From Candidatus Makaraimicrobium thalassicum (GTDB taxonomy: Bacteria; Omnitrophota; Gorgyraeia; Tantalellales; Tantalellaceae), in NCBI GenBank assembly GCA_003644505.1, contig QNCM01000013.1, forward strand, positions 1 through 40,226: 40,226 nucleotides of DNA, given 5' to 3'. The position numbers and the translations under genes were made by a program. Below the pieces are notes generated by a model. It saw nothing but the letters and a program-made list of their open reading frames with translations. It did no database searches and was not told the origin of the DNA. Shown here in pieces: positions 24,585 to 32,291 of the stretch; position 1 is the first letter of the stretch, and every line of letters starts with the position of its first letter.

Positions 24585-25637
24585 ATGACGGCCATGAAAT
24601 TGAATGACCTTGTGCGCAGGAAAAGTGAGTGGCTTAAGGGGGAAGGCCCCAAGTCGAACATCGCGATGTCCACCCGCGTCCGGATCGCCAGGAACGTCGA
24701 AGAGCACCTGTATTTTAACCGCGCCAATGACAGCCAGCGTGAGGAAGTGCTTAATACGGCCGTTTCTGCGATAAGAAAAAGCGGGTTTTTCGCGAAAGCC
24801 CTTTTTCTCAGGATCAGGGATGTTTCAGATCTGGACAGGAAGTTCTTGGTGGAGCGGCATTTGATGAGCCGGGAACATATGCAGGAGGCCGCGCATAAGG
24901 GGCTTGTCGTGGAAGAAAAAGAAGTGGTGAGCGCGATGCTGAATGAGGAGGACCATATAAGGCTCCAGGTCCTCCAGTCCGGGTTCAATGTAATGGAAGC
25001 CTGGAGGATAGTGGATGATATCGATACCGAACTTGGGCAGTATCTTTCATTCGATTATTCCAACAAGTTCGGGTACCTTACCTCCTGCCCGACGAATACA
25101 GGTACCGGTCTCAGGGCGTCGGTTATGCTGCATCTGTCGGCCCTGGTGATGAGCGGCCAGATAGAGAGTGTTTTTGACGCGATCTCGAAACTGGGATTAA
25201 CCATGCGGGGTTTTTATGGAGAGGGCACGGAAGCATTGGGCGATTTTTTCCAGATCTCCAACCAGGTCGCCCTGGGGCATTCTGAGATGGGGATACTTGA
25301 TAACCTGGAAAGGATCATAAACAAGATCATATCCAGGGAGGAAGCCACAAGGGAAAACCTTATCAGCAGAAGGAAGCAGGAAATAACCGACAGGATATAC
25401 CGTTCTTACGGGACGTTGAAGGGTGCAAGGATAATAACGTCGAACGAGACGATCAAACTGTTATCCGCGGTCCGCCTTGGAGTGGATCTCGGCCTGATAA
25501 AGGATATGGATACGGTCAGGATCAATGAGGTGCTGCTTTTTACGCAGCCGGCGCATTTGCAGAAGATAAACGGCAAAGAGATCGGGCCTTATGAGCGTGA
25601 CATAAAACGGGCCGATTTTATCCGCCAGAAACTGTAA
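24585..25637 (+). CDS. mcsB: Protein arginine kinase McsB
   Basis: McsB phosphorylates arginine residues on proteins; in Bacillus phosphoarginine marks them for ClpCP degradation. It shares the phosphagen (guanidino) kinase fold. Visible features are SNIAMSTRVRIARN (nucleotide-binding arginines), EEDHIRLQVLQSG (the glutamate-rich catalytic loop), and SCPTNTGTGLRASVMLHL, the signature that distinguishes McsB from creatine kinases. The C-terminal domain (about 255-350) is the dimerisation and phosphoarginine-binding part. An in-frame ATG at 24594 gives a start that aligns better with Bacillus McsB; neither has a strong ribosome site. It is placed between mcsA and clpC. Confidence 0.95.
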   Translation: MTAMKLNDLVRRKSEWLKGEGPKSNIAMSTRVRIARNVEEHLYFNRANDSQREEVLNTAVSAIRKSGFFAKALFLRIRDVSDLDRKFLVERHLMSREHMQEAAHKGLVVEEKEVVSAMLNEEDHIRLQVLQSGFNVMEAWRIVDDIDTELGQYLSFDYSNKFGYLTSCPTNTGTGLRASVMLHLSALVMSGQIESVFDAISKLGLTMRGFYGEGTEALGDFFQISNQVALGHSEMGILDNLERIINKIISREEATRENLISRRKQEITDRIYRSYGTLKGARIITSNETIKLLSAVRLGVDLGLIKDMDTVRINEVLLFTQPAHLQKINGKEIGPYERDIKRADFIRQKL

Positions 25638-25691
25638 ATGTGAAGTTATTTTATAAGTGTTTAAATATTTAAATAAAGGGAGGAATAAGCG
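25638..25691 (+). promoter_or_regulatory. mcsB-clpC gap with strong ribosome site
   Basis: The 54-bp gap is AT-rich, includes a 14-bp palindrome TTTAAATATTTAAA at 25660-25673, and ends with AGGGAGGA 8 nt before the clpC ATG. It contains no CtsR heptad operator (GGTCAAA type) and no CIRCE element. A TATAAG at about 25652 lacks a convincing -35 partner. Confidence 0.4.
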
Positions 25692-28178
25692 ATGCCGGCA
25701 TTCAATAGATTCACGGAACGGGCAAGAAAAGTGATCCTTTTGGCAAAAGAAGAGGCGAAGCGGTTTGATCATAATTATATCGGGACCGAACATATATTGC
25801 TCGGGCTGGTCAAAGAAGCGGAAGGCGTGGCAGCGGCAGTGCTGACCAGCCTGGGGCTGGATTCCGATAATATACGCCTTGAGGTGGAAAAACTCGTTCA
25901 ACCGGGGCCTGGCAAGGCAACGGGTAAGCTGACCGGGAATGACATTCCTTTCACCCCAAGAGCCAAAAAAGTCATCGAGCTTGCCATGGACGAGGCGCGT
26001 AACCTCGGCCATAATTATATCGGCACCGAGCATATTCTGCTGGGGCTTATCCGTGAGGGAGACGGCGTGGCGAGCCAGGTGCTGGTAAATATGGGGCTGG
26101 ACCTGAAAAGTGTGCGGGATGAAGTATTGAATCTTCTGGGGTCGTCCGTTCCCGGCTATACTATCGGGGGGGAGGCCAAGCGCAAAAAAACAAAAAGCAA
26201 GACTCCGGCGCTGGACTCATTTTCAAGGAATCTTACCGAGATGGCCGGACAGGATGAACTTGATCCCGTGATAGGGAGGGGAAAAGAGATCCAGCGCGTG
26301 ATCCAGATCCTCAGCCGCAGGAAAAAGAACAACCCTGTTCTCATCGGTGAAGCGGGTGTGGGAAAGACCGCTATTGTCGAGGGGTTGGCGCAAAAGATCG
26401 TATCGGGAAATATCCCGGAGACACTCAAAGGGAAGAGGCTGTTGATACTGGACCTGGCTATGATGATCGCCGGGACAAAATACAGGGGACAGTTCGAGGA
26501 ACGCATAAAGGCCGTTATGAGAGAGATAAAAGATACCCCGGAAGTCATCGTTTTTATCGATGAGATACATACACTGGTAGGCGCCGGCGGCGCGGAAGGG
26601 GCCATAGACGCTTCCAACATCCTGAAGCCTTCCCTGCAGCGCGGGGACATCCAGTGTATAGGCGCCACTACACTGGATGAGTACCGTAAGAACATAGAGA
26701 AGGACCCTGCTCTGGAAAGGCGGTTTCAGCCCATAACAGTTGATCCGCCCAGCGTCGAAGAGACCATTGAAATATTGAAAGGGTTAAGGGATAAATATGA
26801 AGCCCACCACAAGGTAAAGTTCTCGGACAAGGCCCTGGAAGCCGCGGCAAAACTGTCAGACCGGTATATCAGCGGACGGTTCCTGCCGGACAAGGCGATT
26901 GACCTGATAGACGAGGCAGGATCAAAATCCAAGCTGGCCACCATGGTGATGCCGAAAGAGGTGAAGGGGATCGAGGGAAAGATAGAGGAGTTCAGGCGTG
27001 AAAAAGAGGCTGCCGTTAAGAACCAGGATTTCGAAAAAGCCGCCCGGTTCAGGGATTCGGAACGGACGACGAGGCAGGAACTGGAAAAGAAACTGAAGCA
27101 GTGGAAAAGCAGGCAGAGTCAGCAGGCGGTCGTGGTTTCCGATGAGGACATTGCCACCATAGTTTCCGACTGGACGGGGATCCCGCTTATAAGAGTGGAA
27201 GAAAAAGAATCGGAGAAATACCTCAAACTTGAGGAGGGCCTTAAAAAGCGGGTTGTGGGGCAGGATGAGGCGATATCCGCGATCGCGCATGCGGTCCGCA
27301 GGTCACGTGCCGGGATAAAGGACCCGAATCGGCCGATAGGAACGTTTATATTCATGGGGCCGACCGGTGTGGGCAAGACCTTACTTGGGCAGAAGCTCGC
27401 GGAGATCATGTTCGGTAATGAGGATGCGATCATCCAGCTCGACATGTCGGAATATATGGAGAAGTTCAATGTTTCCAGGCTGGTCGGCGCTCCTCCCGGG
27501 TATGTCGGTTATGAAGAGGGCGGTCAGCTGACCGAAAGGGTCAGGAGAAGGCCTTATGCGGTGGTGCTTCTGGACGAGATAGAGAAGGCCCATCCCGATG
27601 TTTTCAATATTCTTCTGCAGCTGCTCGATGAGGGCCGCCTTACGGATTCATACGGGAGAAAGGTAAGTTTTAAAAACACCATACTCATTATGACGTCGAA
27701 TATCGGGGCTGATCTGCTGAGGAAGACGGGCGCTATCGGGTTCAAGACCCCGAAGGAAGAAGAGACGTACCAGGACATGAAGACGCGTCTGCTGGAAGAG
27801 GTCAAAAAAACGTTCAAACTGGAGTTTCTCAACAGGGTGGACGATGTCATCGTCTTCAGGAGTCTGAGCAGGGATGACCTGAAACAGATCGTAGAGATAG
27901 AGCTCAAGGATGTCCAGGAGAGGCTTAAAGAAAAAAATATCGAGATAGTAATTGAGGATTCGGCAAAGGATTTTCTTATCGATAAAGGATTCGATAAGGT
28001 CTTTGGAGCTCGCCCGCTCAAAAGGACCATACAGCGGTATCTGGAAAATCCGCTGGCCGAGGAGATACTGGCCGGCTCATTTAAAGAAGGGGTTAAGGTG
28101 AGGGTAACGCGGCCCAATGGCGGAACTGGTTTGAAGTTTATGAAGTCTTCGAGCGAGTCCGTGGCAGAGCGGAATTGA
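25692..28178 (+). CDS. clpC: ATP-dependent Clp protease ATPase subunit ClpC
   Basis: ClpC is the AAA+ unfoldase that feeds substrates, including arginine-phosphorylated proteins, to ClpP. Two Clp N-terminal repeats (about 1-145, each with HNYIGTEHILLGL) bind substrates and adaptors. AAA-1 has Walker A GEAGVGKT (219-226) and Walker B VIVFIDEIHTL. A middle coiled coil with a UVR motif (about 430-470, EEFRREKEAAVKNQDFEKAARFRDSERTTRQELEKKL) separates it from AAA-2 with Walker A GPTGVGKT (556-563) and VVLLDEIEKAHPDV. The length (828) matches Bacillus ClpC (810). The UVR motif in both McsA and ClpC fits direct cooperation. The C-terminal AAA-2 lid ends at about residue 800. Confidence 0.97.
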   Translation: MPAFNRFTERARKVILLAKEEAKRFDHNYIGTEHILLGLVKEAEGVAAAVLTSLGLDSDNIRLEVEKLVQPGPGKATGKLTGNDIPFTPRAKKVIELAMDEARNLGHNYIGTEHILLGLIREGDGVASQVLVNMGLDLKSVRDEVLNLLGSSVPGYTIGGEAKRKKTKSKTPALDSFSRNLTEMAGQDELDPVIGRGKEIQRVIQILSRRKKNNPVLIGEAGVGKTAIVEGLAQKIVSGNIPETLKGKRLLILDLAMMIAGTKYRGQFEERIKAVMREIKDTPEVIVFIDEIHTLVGAGGAEGAIDASNILKPSLQRGDIQCIGATTLDEYRKNIEKDPALERRFQPITVDPPSVEETIEILKGLRDKYEAHHKVKFSDKALEAAAKLSDRYISGRFLPDKAIDLIDEAGSKSKLATMVMPKEVKGIEGKIEEFRREKEAAVKNQDFEKAARFRDSERTTRQELEKKLKQWKSRQSQQAVVVSDEDIATIVSDWTGIPLIRVEEKESEKYLKLEEGLKKRVVGQDEAISAIAHAVRRSRAGIKDPNRPIGTFIFMGPTGVGKTLLGQKLAEIMFGNEDAIIQLDMSEYMEKFNVSRLVGAPPGYVGYEEGGQLTERVRRRPYAVVLLDEIEKAHPDVFNILLQLLDEGRLTDSYGRKVSFKNTILIMTSNIGADLLRKTGAIGFKTPKEEETYQDMKTRLLEEVKKTFKLEFLNRVDDVIVFRSLSRDDLKQIVEIELKDVQERLKEKNIEIVIEDSAKDFLIDKGFDKVFGARPLKRTIQRYLENPLAEEILAGSFKEGVKVRVTRPNGGTGLKFMKSSSESVAERN

Positions 28179-28179
28179 G

Positions 28180-29688
28180 ATGAGAGGGATTATCTATTCG
28201 CACAGAAAGGTGCGGCTCTTGTCCATGGCACTGGGGCTGACTGTCCTGTGTTTTTTCAGTTTTCAGCGGTCGCACTGGGTGAAACAGCTCGCGGAGGATA
28301 AACTCGAGGAGTTCATGGGCTATAAGTTGACCGCGCGGATAGGAGAGGTCAACGGCGGCATATTCCGGGATATGATACTCCAGGACGTGGCGTTCTTCTC
28401 CAGCCGGAGCGCAAAAGGAGAAGTTTTTCGTCTGGAAAGGATAGAGATCTCATACCGCATATGGGAGTTTATCATAGAGGAACTGGGCCTGGAATTCAGC
28501 AAAAGACGTTCGCTGGAATCCCTGGGTATGTATTTCAGCAGCGAGAACCCTATTGTGCGGGGATTTCTCAAGCTGTACAGGTATCCGGAAAGGATCGAGC
28601 TTTTTGGGCGTATAACACCGGTACTGTTCGAAGAGGAAGGGGAAAGAAGCGTGCGCGGGATTTTTCTTAAACGCAAAAGCGGCGAGTACGATTGTGACCT
28701 TCTATGGGACGGGGAAATAAAGGTTACAGGCATGCTGGATCCTTCCGGCCGCGCGATAGACCTCGGTTTCGTCCCGTTGTCATCGAGGAAGGGGACGGGG
28801 AAGATCTCCGGATCCGTAAATGAAGCCGGCTCTCTCCGGGTCTATTCCCGCCTTGATAAGGTAAGTATCTTCGGGACGGAGGTCATTGCGGACCTGTGGA
28901 TATCGTATAAGGATTCCGGCGTACCGGTATTCTCGGTGGAAGCTGAGAATCTGGTCGTTAATAAGCAGCCGTTCTGGGATTTTACCGCCGAAGGGAAATT
29001 TTTCCCTCGAGAGAAAAAGGTTTTTTTTGATAAAGTCAGATGGGGAGAAGCCATTGTGCTGACGGGAAACGCGGGCACATACGCTCCTTATCCGGTGAGT
29101 CTGCAGCTGTCGGTCAGGGACATGGAACTGAAAGAACTGGCCGAAATACTGGGGAATACGGGAGCGCCTGTTTCCGGTATGGCCGAGATGAAAATAGATA
29201 TAGAGGGCCCCATAAGAACGGCCGCGGTGAAGGGGAGGCTTTACATAGGGGAAGGGGTGCTGGACAATATGGAGTTCCGTTCCATGTTCGCGACATTGGA
29301 AGGGAAATTACCTGTGGTCAGAATAGCCGATTCCCGGGTTGTAAAGGATGGCGGCCAGATTATCGTGAGCGGGGAGATGGATTTCGGCAAACTACGGGAA
29401 GGCAAGGCGTTTGACGGCCTGGTATTTGAGACTGACAACAGGGTCGCGGTCTGGGAGGACTGGCAGATATCAAAGGAAGAGAAGTTCCACGTTGTGGAGG
29501 CTAGGAAAGACAGGGTGACCCTGAGCACGTCTATCGAAGATGACGGTTTGCAGGAAGGACCGGGCACGGAATATCTCGGGCAGAAAGGGGTGGGATTCAA
29601 ATATGAATTTGACGCCAGCAGCAGCATAAAGCTTAATTTTGAGGAAGAGGATGATTTTTTCGGGTTGGAGCACAAGATACAATTTTGA
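28180..29688 (+). CDS. TamB/AsmA-like envelope protein (repeating beta-groove candidate)
   Basis: One N-terminal membrane helix (LSMALGLTVLCFFSF) is followed by a long periplasmic region rich in predicted beta-strands. The beginning matches the AsmA/TamB pattern: an amphipathic helix (VKQLAEDKLEEFMGYKLTARIGEVNGGIFRDMILQDVAF) leading to FRLERIEISYRIWEFI. The middle has DIEGPIRTAAVKGRLYIGEG and DSRVVKDGGQIIVSGEMDF, typical of TamB strands, and the C-terminus (YLGQKGVGFKYEFDASSSIKLNFEE ... LEHKIQF) resembles the TamB tail ending in an aromatic residue. It is much shorter than TamB (502 against ~1260). Such proteins form hydrophobic grooves thought to move phospholipids between membranes. It starts 1 bp after clpC and ends 6 bp before mlaE, so a role with the Mla transporter is likely. 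Confidence 0.75.
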   Translation: MRGIIYSHRKVRLLSMALGLTVLCFFSFQRSHWVKQLAEDKLEEFMGYKLTARIGEVNGGIFRDMILQDVAFFSSRSAKGEVFRLERIEISYRIWEFIIEELGLEFSKRRSLESLGMYFSSENPIVRGFLKLYRYPERIELFGRITPVLFEEEGERSVRGIFLKRKSGEYDCDLLWDGEIKVTGMLDPSGRAIDLGFVPLSSRKGTGKISGSVNEAGSLRVYSRLDKVSIFGTEVIADLWISYKDSGVPVFSVEAENLVVNKQPFWDFTAEGKFFPREKKVFFDKVRWGEAIVLTGNAGTYAPYPVSLQLSVRDMELKELAEILGNTGAPVSGMAEMKIDIEGPIRTAAVKGRLYIGEGVLDNMEFRSMFATLEGKLPVVRIADSRVVKDGGQIIVSGEMDFGKLREGKAFDGLVFETDNRVAVWEDWQISKEEKFHVVEARKDRVTLSTSIEDDGLQEGPGTEYLGQKGVGFKYEFDASSSIKLNFEEEDDFFGLEHKIQF

Positions 29689-29694
29689 GGCGCC

Positions 29695-30507
29695 ATGAAG
29701 TTAAAATTGTTTGAGACATTTATAAAGACAGTAGCTGCCCGGGCAAGGGACAGGGTCGTAGAAATTGTTGTTTATATCGGCGGACTTGTAATACTTCTTG
29801 CCCAGTCGGTCTTCTGGATATTCGCGGCGCGGCCCCGGAAACAGCAGATACTGGAACAGATGAACAAGATCGGTGTCGCGAGCTTTCCGATCGTGTTCCT
29901 GATAAGCCTTTTTACGGGTATGGTTCTGGCGCTGCAGAGCGCCTATCAGATGCAGAAACTATCGGCCGAGATGTACATTGCCTCGCTTGTCGCGCTTTCC
30001 ATTACGCGTGAGTTGGGGCCGGTACTGACCGCTTTGATCGTTGCCGGCCGGTGCGGCGCCGCGATAACCGCGGAACTCGGGACCATGAGGGTTACGGAGC
30101 AGATAGAGGCCCTGGAGACCCTGTCCGCCAACCCTGTACACTACCTGATCGTGCCCAGGTTTATCGCACTGCTTGTTATGGTGCCGCTTTTAACGATTTG
30201 TTCGGACTTTTTCGGAATAGTCGGGGGATACCTTATTGGCGTGGGCAAGCTGAACATAACCCATGCGATGTACATGAAAATGACCTATGATCCTCTTGCT
30301 GTCAAAGATGTTGTGACGGGACTGGTCAAAAGCGTATCTTTCGCGGTAATTATTTGCATAATAGCCTCTTTTGAAGGCATGAACTCGGCCGGCGGCGCCG
30401 AAGGGGTCGGCAGGGCAACGACATCCAGTGTTGTTAAAAGTTTTATATTGATCATAGCCGCTGACTGTTTTTTTACGGCGCTTTTTTATTTTATTCTGGC
30501 GAAATAA
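29695..30507 (+). CDS. mlaE: MlaE-family lipid ABC transporter permease
   Basis: This is the membrane permease of a lipid transporter that moves phospholipid between the inner membrane and the periplasmic MCE protein. It has an N-terminal amphipathic helix and about five membrane segments, with the family core ITRELGPVLTALIVAGRCGAAITAELGTMRVTEQIEALETLSANPVHYLIVPRFIAL and the later ASFEGMNSAGGAEGVGRATTSSVV. The length (270) is normal. The ATG overlaps a GAGGCGCC stretch right after the TamB-like gene. MlaF and MlaD genes follow; mlaB and mlaC, found with them in Proteobacteria, are not in the window. Confidence 0.95.
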   Translation: MKLKLFETFIKTVAARARDRVVEIVVYIGGLVILLAQSVFWIFAARPRKQQILEQMNKIGVASFPIVFLISLFTGMVLALQSAYQMQKLSAEMYIASLVALSITRELGPVLTALIVAGRCGAAITAELGTMRVTEQIEALETLSANPVHYLIVPRFIALLVMVPLLTICSDFFGIVGGYLIGVGKLNITHAMYMKMTYDPLAVKDVVTGLVKSVSFAVIICIIASFEGMNSAGGAEGVGRATTSSVVKSFILIIAADCFFTALFYFILAK

Positions 30508-30508
30508 T

Positions 30509-30526
30509 ATGGGGCTGACCCCCCAT
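30509..30526. repeat. Short GC hairpin in the mlaE-mlaF gap
   Basis: ATGGGG/CCCCAT pair around a 6-nt loop, beginning just after the mlaE stop codon. With the following GTAACTTA it resembles, on the minus strand, the start of the large hairpin at 32157 (shared word TAAGTTACA). It leaves only 11 nt, without a Shine-Dalgarno site, before the mlaF ATG. Confidence 0.45.
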
Positions 30527-30537
30527 GTAACTTATTT

Positions 30538-31284
30538 ATGATAGAGCTTAAGCATATATACAAATCGTTCGAAGGGCATAAGGTCATTGAGGACCTTAAC
30601 CTGACGGTCAATACCGGTGAGTCGATGGTGATAATCGGCAGGTCGGGATGCGGGAAGAGCGTTACGTTGAAACACATCATAGGGTTGATGAGGCCGGATT
30701 CCGGCAGCGTGATAATCGATGGCACGGATATTACCGGCATCGCCGGCAAGGACCTCAACAAGGTGCGCATGGATTTCGGTATGCTTTTCCAGGGCGCGGC
30801 GCTTTTTGATTCATTGAGCGTGCTTGAAAACGTGGGGTTCCAGCTTTTTGAATATACGGATATGCCGCTCCGGAACATAAAACGGCGTGTGGCCGAATGC
30901 CTCCAGAGGGTCGGGCTGAAAGATATAGAGAACGCGAAACCCGCGGAGCTTTCAGGCGGCATGAAAAAGAGAGTGGGTCTTGCCAGGGCGATATGCATGT
31001 TTCCCAGGATCATCCTGTTCGACGAACCGACGACAGGCGTTGACCCTATAATGGGGGATATTATAAACGAGCTTATACGCCATCTGCATGATACGCTTAA
31101 GACCACTTCCATAACGGTAACACACGATATGAAAAGCGCCTATAAGATCGCCGACCGGATCGCCATGTTGTATGATAAACGCATAGTCGAAATAGGGACC
31201 CCGGATGAGATACGGAATTCCCGGAACGATATCGTAAGGCAGTTCATAAGCGGCAGCGCGGAAGGGCCGATAACCAAGGAATGA
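30538..31284 (+). CDS. mlaF: MlaF-family lipid ABC transporter ATPase
   Basis: This is the ATPase partner of MlaE. Walker A is GRSGCGKS (34-41), the Q-loop is in MLFQGAALFDSLSVLENVGFQLFE (the double-aromatic pattern of the Mla subfamily), the ABC signature is LSGGMKKRVGLARAI starting at 138, Walker B is IILFDEPTTGVDP and the switch histidine is in VTHDM. The C-terminal ~30 residues (FISGSAEGPITKE) are like other MlaF proteins. The 30-bp gap to mlaE carries a hairpin and no evident ribosome site, so translation could depend on coupling or another signal. mlaD follows after 81 bp. Confidence 0.95.
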   Translation: MIELKHIYKSFEGHKVIEDLNLTVNTGESMVIIGRSGCGKSVTLKHIIGLMRPDSGSVIIDGTDITGIAGKDLNKVRMDFGMLFQGAALFDSLSVLENVGFQLFEYTDMPLRNIKRRVAECLQRVGLKDIENAKPAELSGGMKKRVGLARAICMFPRIILFDEPTTGVDPIMGDIINELIRHLHDTLKTTSITVTHDMKSAYKIADRIAMLYDKRIVEIGTPDEIRNSRNDIVRQFISGSAEGPITKE

Positions 31285-31365
31285 CAAAAGAGGCTGCAGG
31301 CCATATGAGAGGAAGAAAGCCCGGGTCCAATTGAAGACTGGAGCCTAAAACAAGGAGCAGGGAAC

Positions 31366-32073
31366 ATGTTTAGAAACCAAAAGCTCGAATTAAAAGTCGG
31401 ATTGTTCATGGGAATGGCTATTTTTTTGATGTTTTTGATCGTTTTTTCCATAAGTGATTTTTACCTGCTCAAGAAGGGATACGGGGTCAAGGTGGTATTC
31501 GATTATGTTAACGGCATAGGTGTGGATGCTCCGGTCAGACTGGCCGGCGTTCATGTCGGCGAGGTCAAGGATATTGAGCTCTATTACGACGACAATGCCG
31601 GCAGGACCCGTGTCAAGCTGGATATATGGGTCAGTGAGAATGCCCGGATCGAGGAGGATGCTGTCGCCAGGATCAATACCCTCGGGCTGCTGGGGGAGCA
31701 GTACCTCGAGGTGTCTCCCGGCACGGCAAAGCGTTTTCTCAAGCCCGGAGATATGATCGTCGGAAGGACCCCCGTGAATATCGGACGGCAGATGGAAGAG
31801 ATGAGCGAGCTCGTTGAGTCCTTCGCGGGGGTGATGCAGCACGTTGAAAGAGGAGAAGGCACCCTGGGAAGACTTCTTGTCGATGAGACACTGTACAATG
31901 ACCTGAGTACGATTTTCGGCAGATTAAGCAAAGGAGAGGGGACGATAGGGAAACTCCTCGTGGAGGAAAAGGTCTATGACGACCTGGAGGGTTTTGTAAG
32001 TGATATCAAGGCGCATCCATGGAAGCTTTTGCGCAAAACTTCGGGCGACAAGAGGAAGTCCAGAAAAAAGTAA
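31366..32073 (+). CDS. mlaD: MlaD-family MCE-domain lipid-binding protein
   Basis: MlaD proteins are anchored in the inner membrane and form a hexameric ring above the MlaE permease through which lipid passes. One N-terminal helix (VGLFMGMAIFLMFLIVFSIS) precedes the single MCE domain (about 38-120: GYGVKVVFDYVNGIGVDAPVRLAGVHVGEVKDIEL ... INTLGLLGEQYLEVSPG). The C-terminal ~100 residues contain two related short segments (GEGTLGRLLVDETLYNDL and GEGTIGKLLVEEKVYDDLE) usual for this family in non-proteobacterial diderms. The ribosome site AAGGAGCAGGG precedes the ATG. It closes the operon; a repeat-rich gap follows. Confidence 0.93.
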   Translation: MFRNQKLELKVGLFMGMAIFLMFLIVFSISDFYLLKKGYGVKVVFDYVNGIGVDAPVRLAGVHVGEVKDIELYYDDNAGRTRVKLDIWVSENARIEEDAVARINTLGLLGEQYLEVSPGTAKRFLKPGDMIVGRTPVNIGRQMEEMSELVESFAGVMQHVERGEGTLGRLLVDETLYNDLSTIFGRLSKGEGTIGKLLVEEKVYDDLEGFVSDIKAHPWKLLRKTSGDKRKSRKK

Positions 32074-32123
32074 GAAGAGAAAAAAAGGGAACGGAAATAT
32101 AAAGCTGTATCATTAGCAATACC

Positions 32124-32146
32124 AGTTCCGATGCGGGATCGGAACT
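32124..32146. repeat. Hairpin repeat, copy 2 (core TTCCGATGCGGGATCGGAA)
   Basis: A 9-bp stem around loop GCGGG. The 19-nt core equals that at 8359-8377. The base pair just outside the core is T-A in copy 1 and G-C here, so the pairing is kept while the sequence changed. No T-tract follows. Confidence 0.75.
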
Positions 32147-32156
32147 ACACACGGAT

Positions 32157-32204
32157 AAGTTACACCCCCGCGGTGCAACTGGATTGCCCCCGGGGGTGTA
32201 ACTT
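32157..32204. repeat. Long palindromic hairpin downstream of mlaD
   Basis: AAGTTACACCCCC (32157-32169) is perfectly complementary to 32192-32204. The inner part also pairs (GCAA/TTGC around loop CTGGA), giving about 20 base pairs with one bulge and one mismatch. There is no T-run after it, so it reads as a palindromic repeat rather than a standard terminator, though it may still end or stabilise the mla transcript. Confidence 0.7.
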
Positions 32205-32259
32205 CAGTGTATACCGCCTGAGGGTTAGCGCCTGGCAGGAAAAATTTTTGCGGATTTTA

Positions 32260-32265
32260 TATAAT
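32260..32265 (+). promoter_or_regulatory. Candidate -10 box before the PIN/TRAM gene
   Basis: TATAAT lies 26 bp before the chosen ATG, after the repeats that separate this gene from the mla operon. No good -35 box is found at normal spacing. The ribosome site AAGGAAG follows at 32278-32284. Confidence 0.4.
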
Positions 32266-32291
32266 TAACTAATGGAAAGGAAGTGACGGGT

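Noticed and set aside
30509-30541. 10-codon open frame from the ATG in the mlaE-mlaF gap, ending over the mlaF start
   Set aside because: It is explained by the hairpin sequence, has no ribosome site, and is too short to judge; a leader peptide cannot be supported from one sequence.
32157-32204. Rho-independent terminator after mlaD
   Set aside because: The hairpin is strong, but no T-tract follows on either strand, so it is listed as a palindromic repeat.
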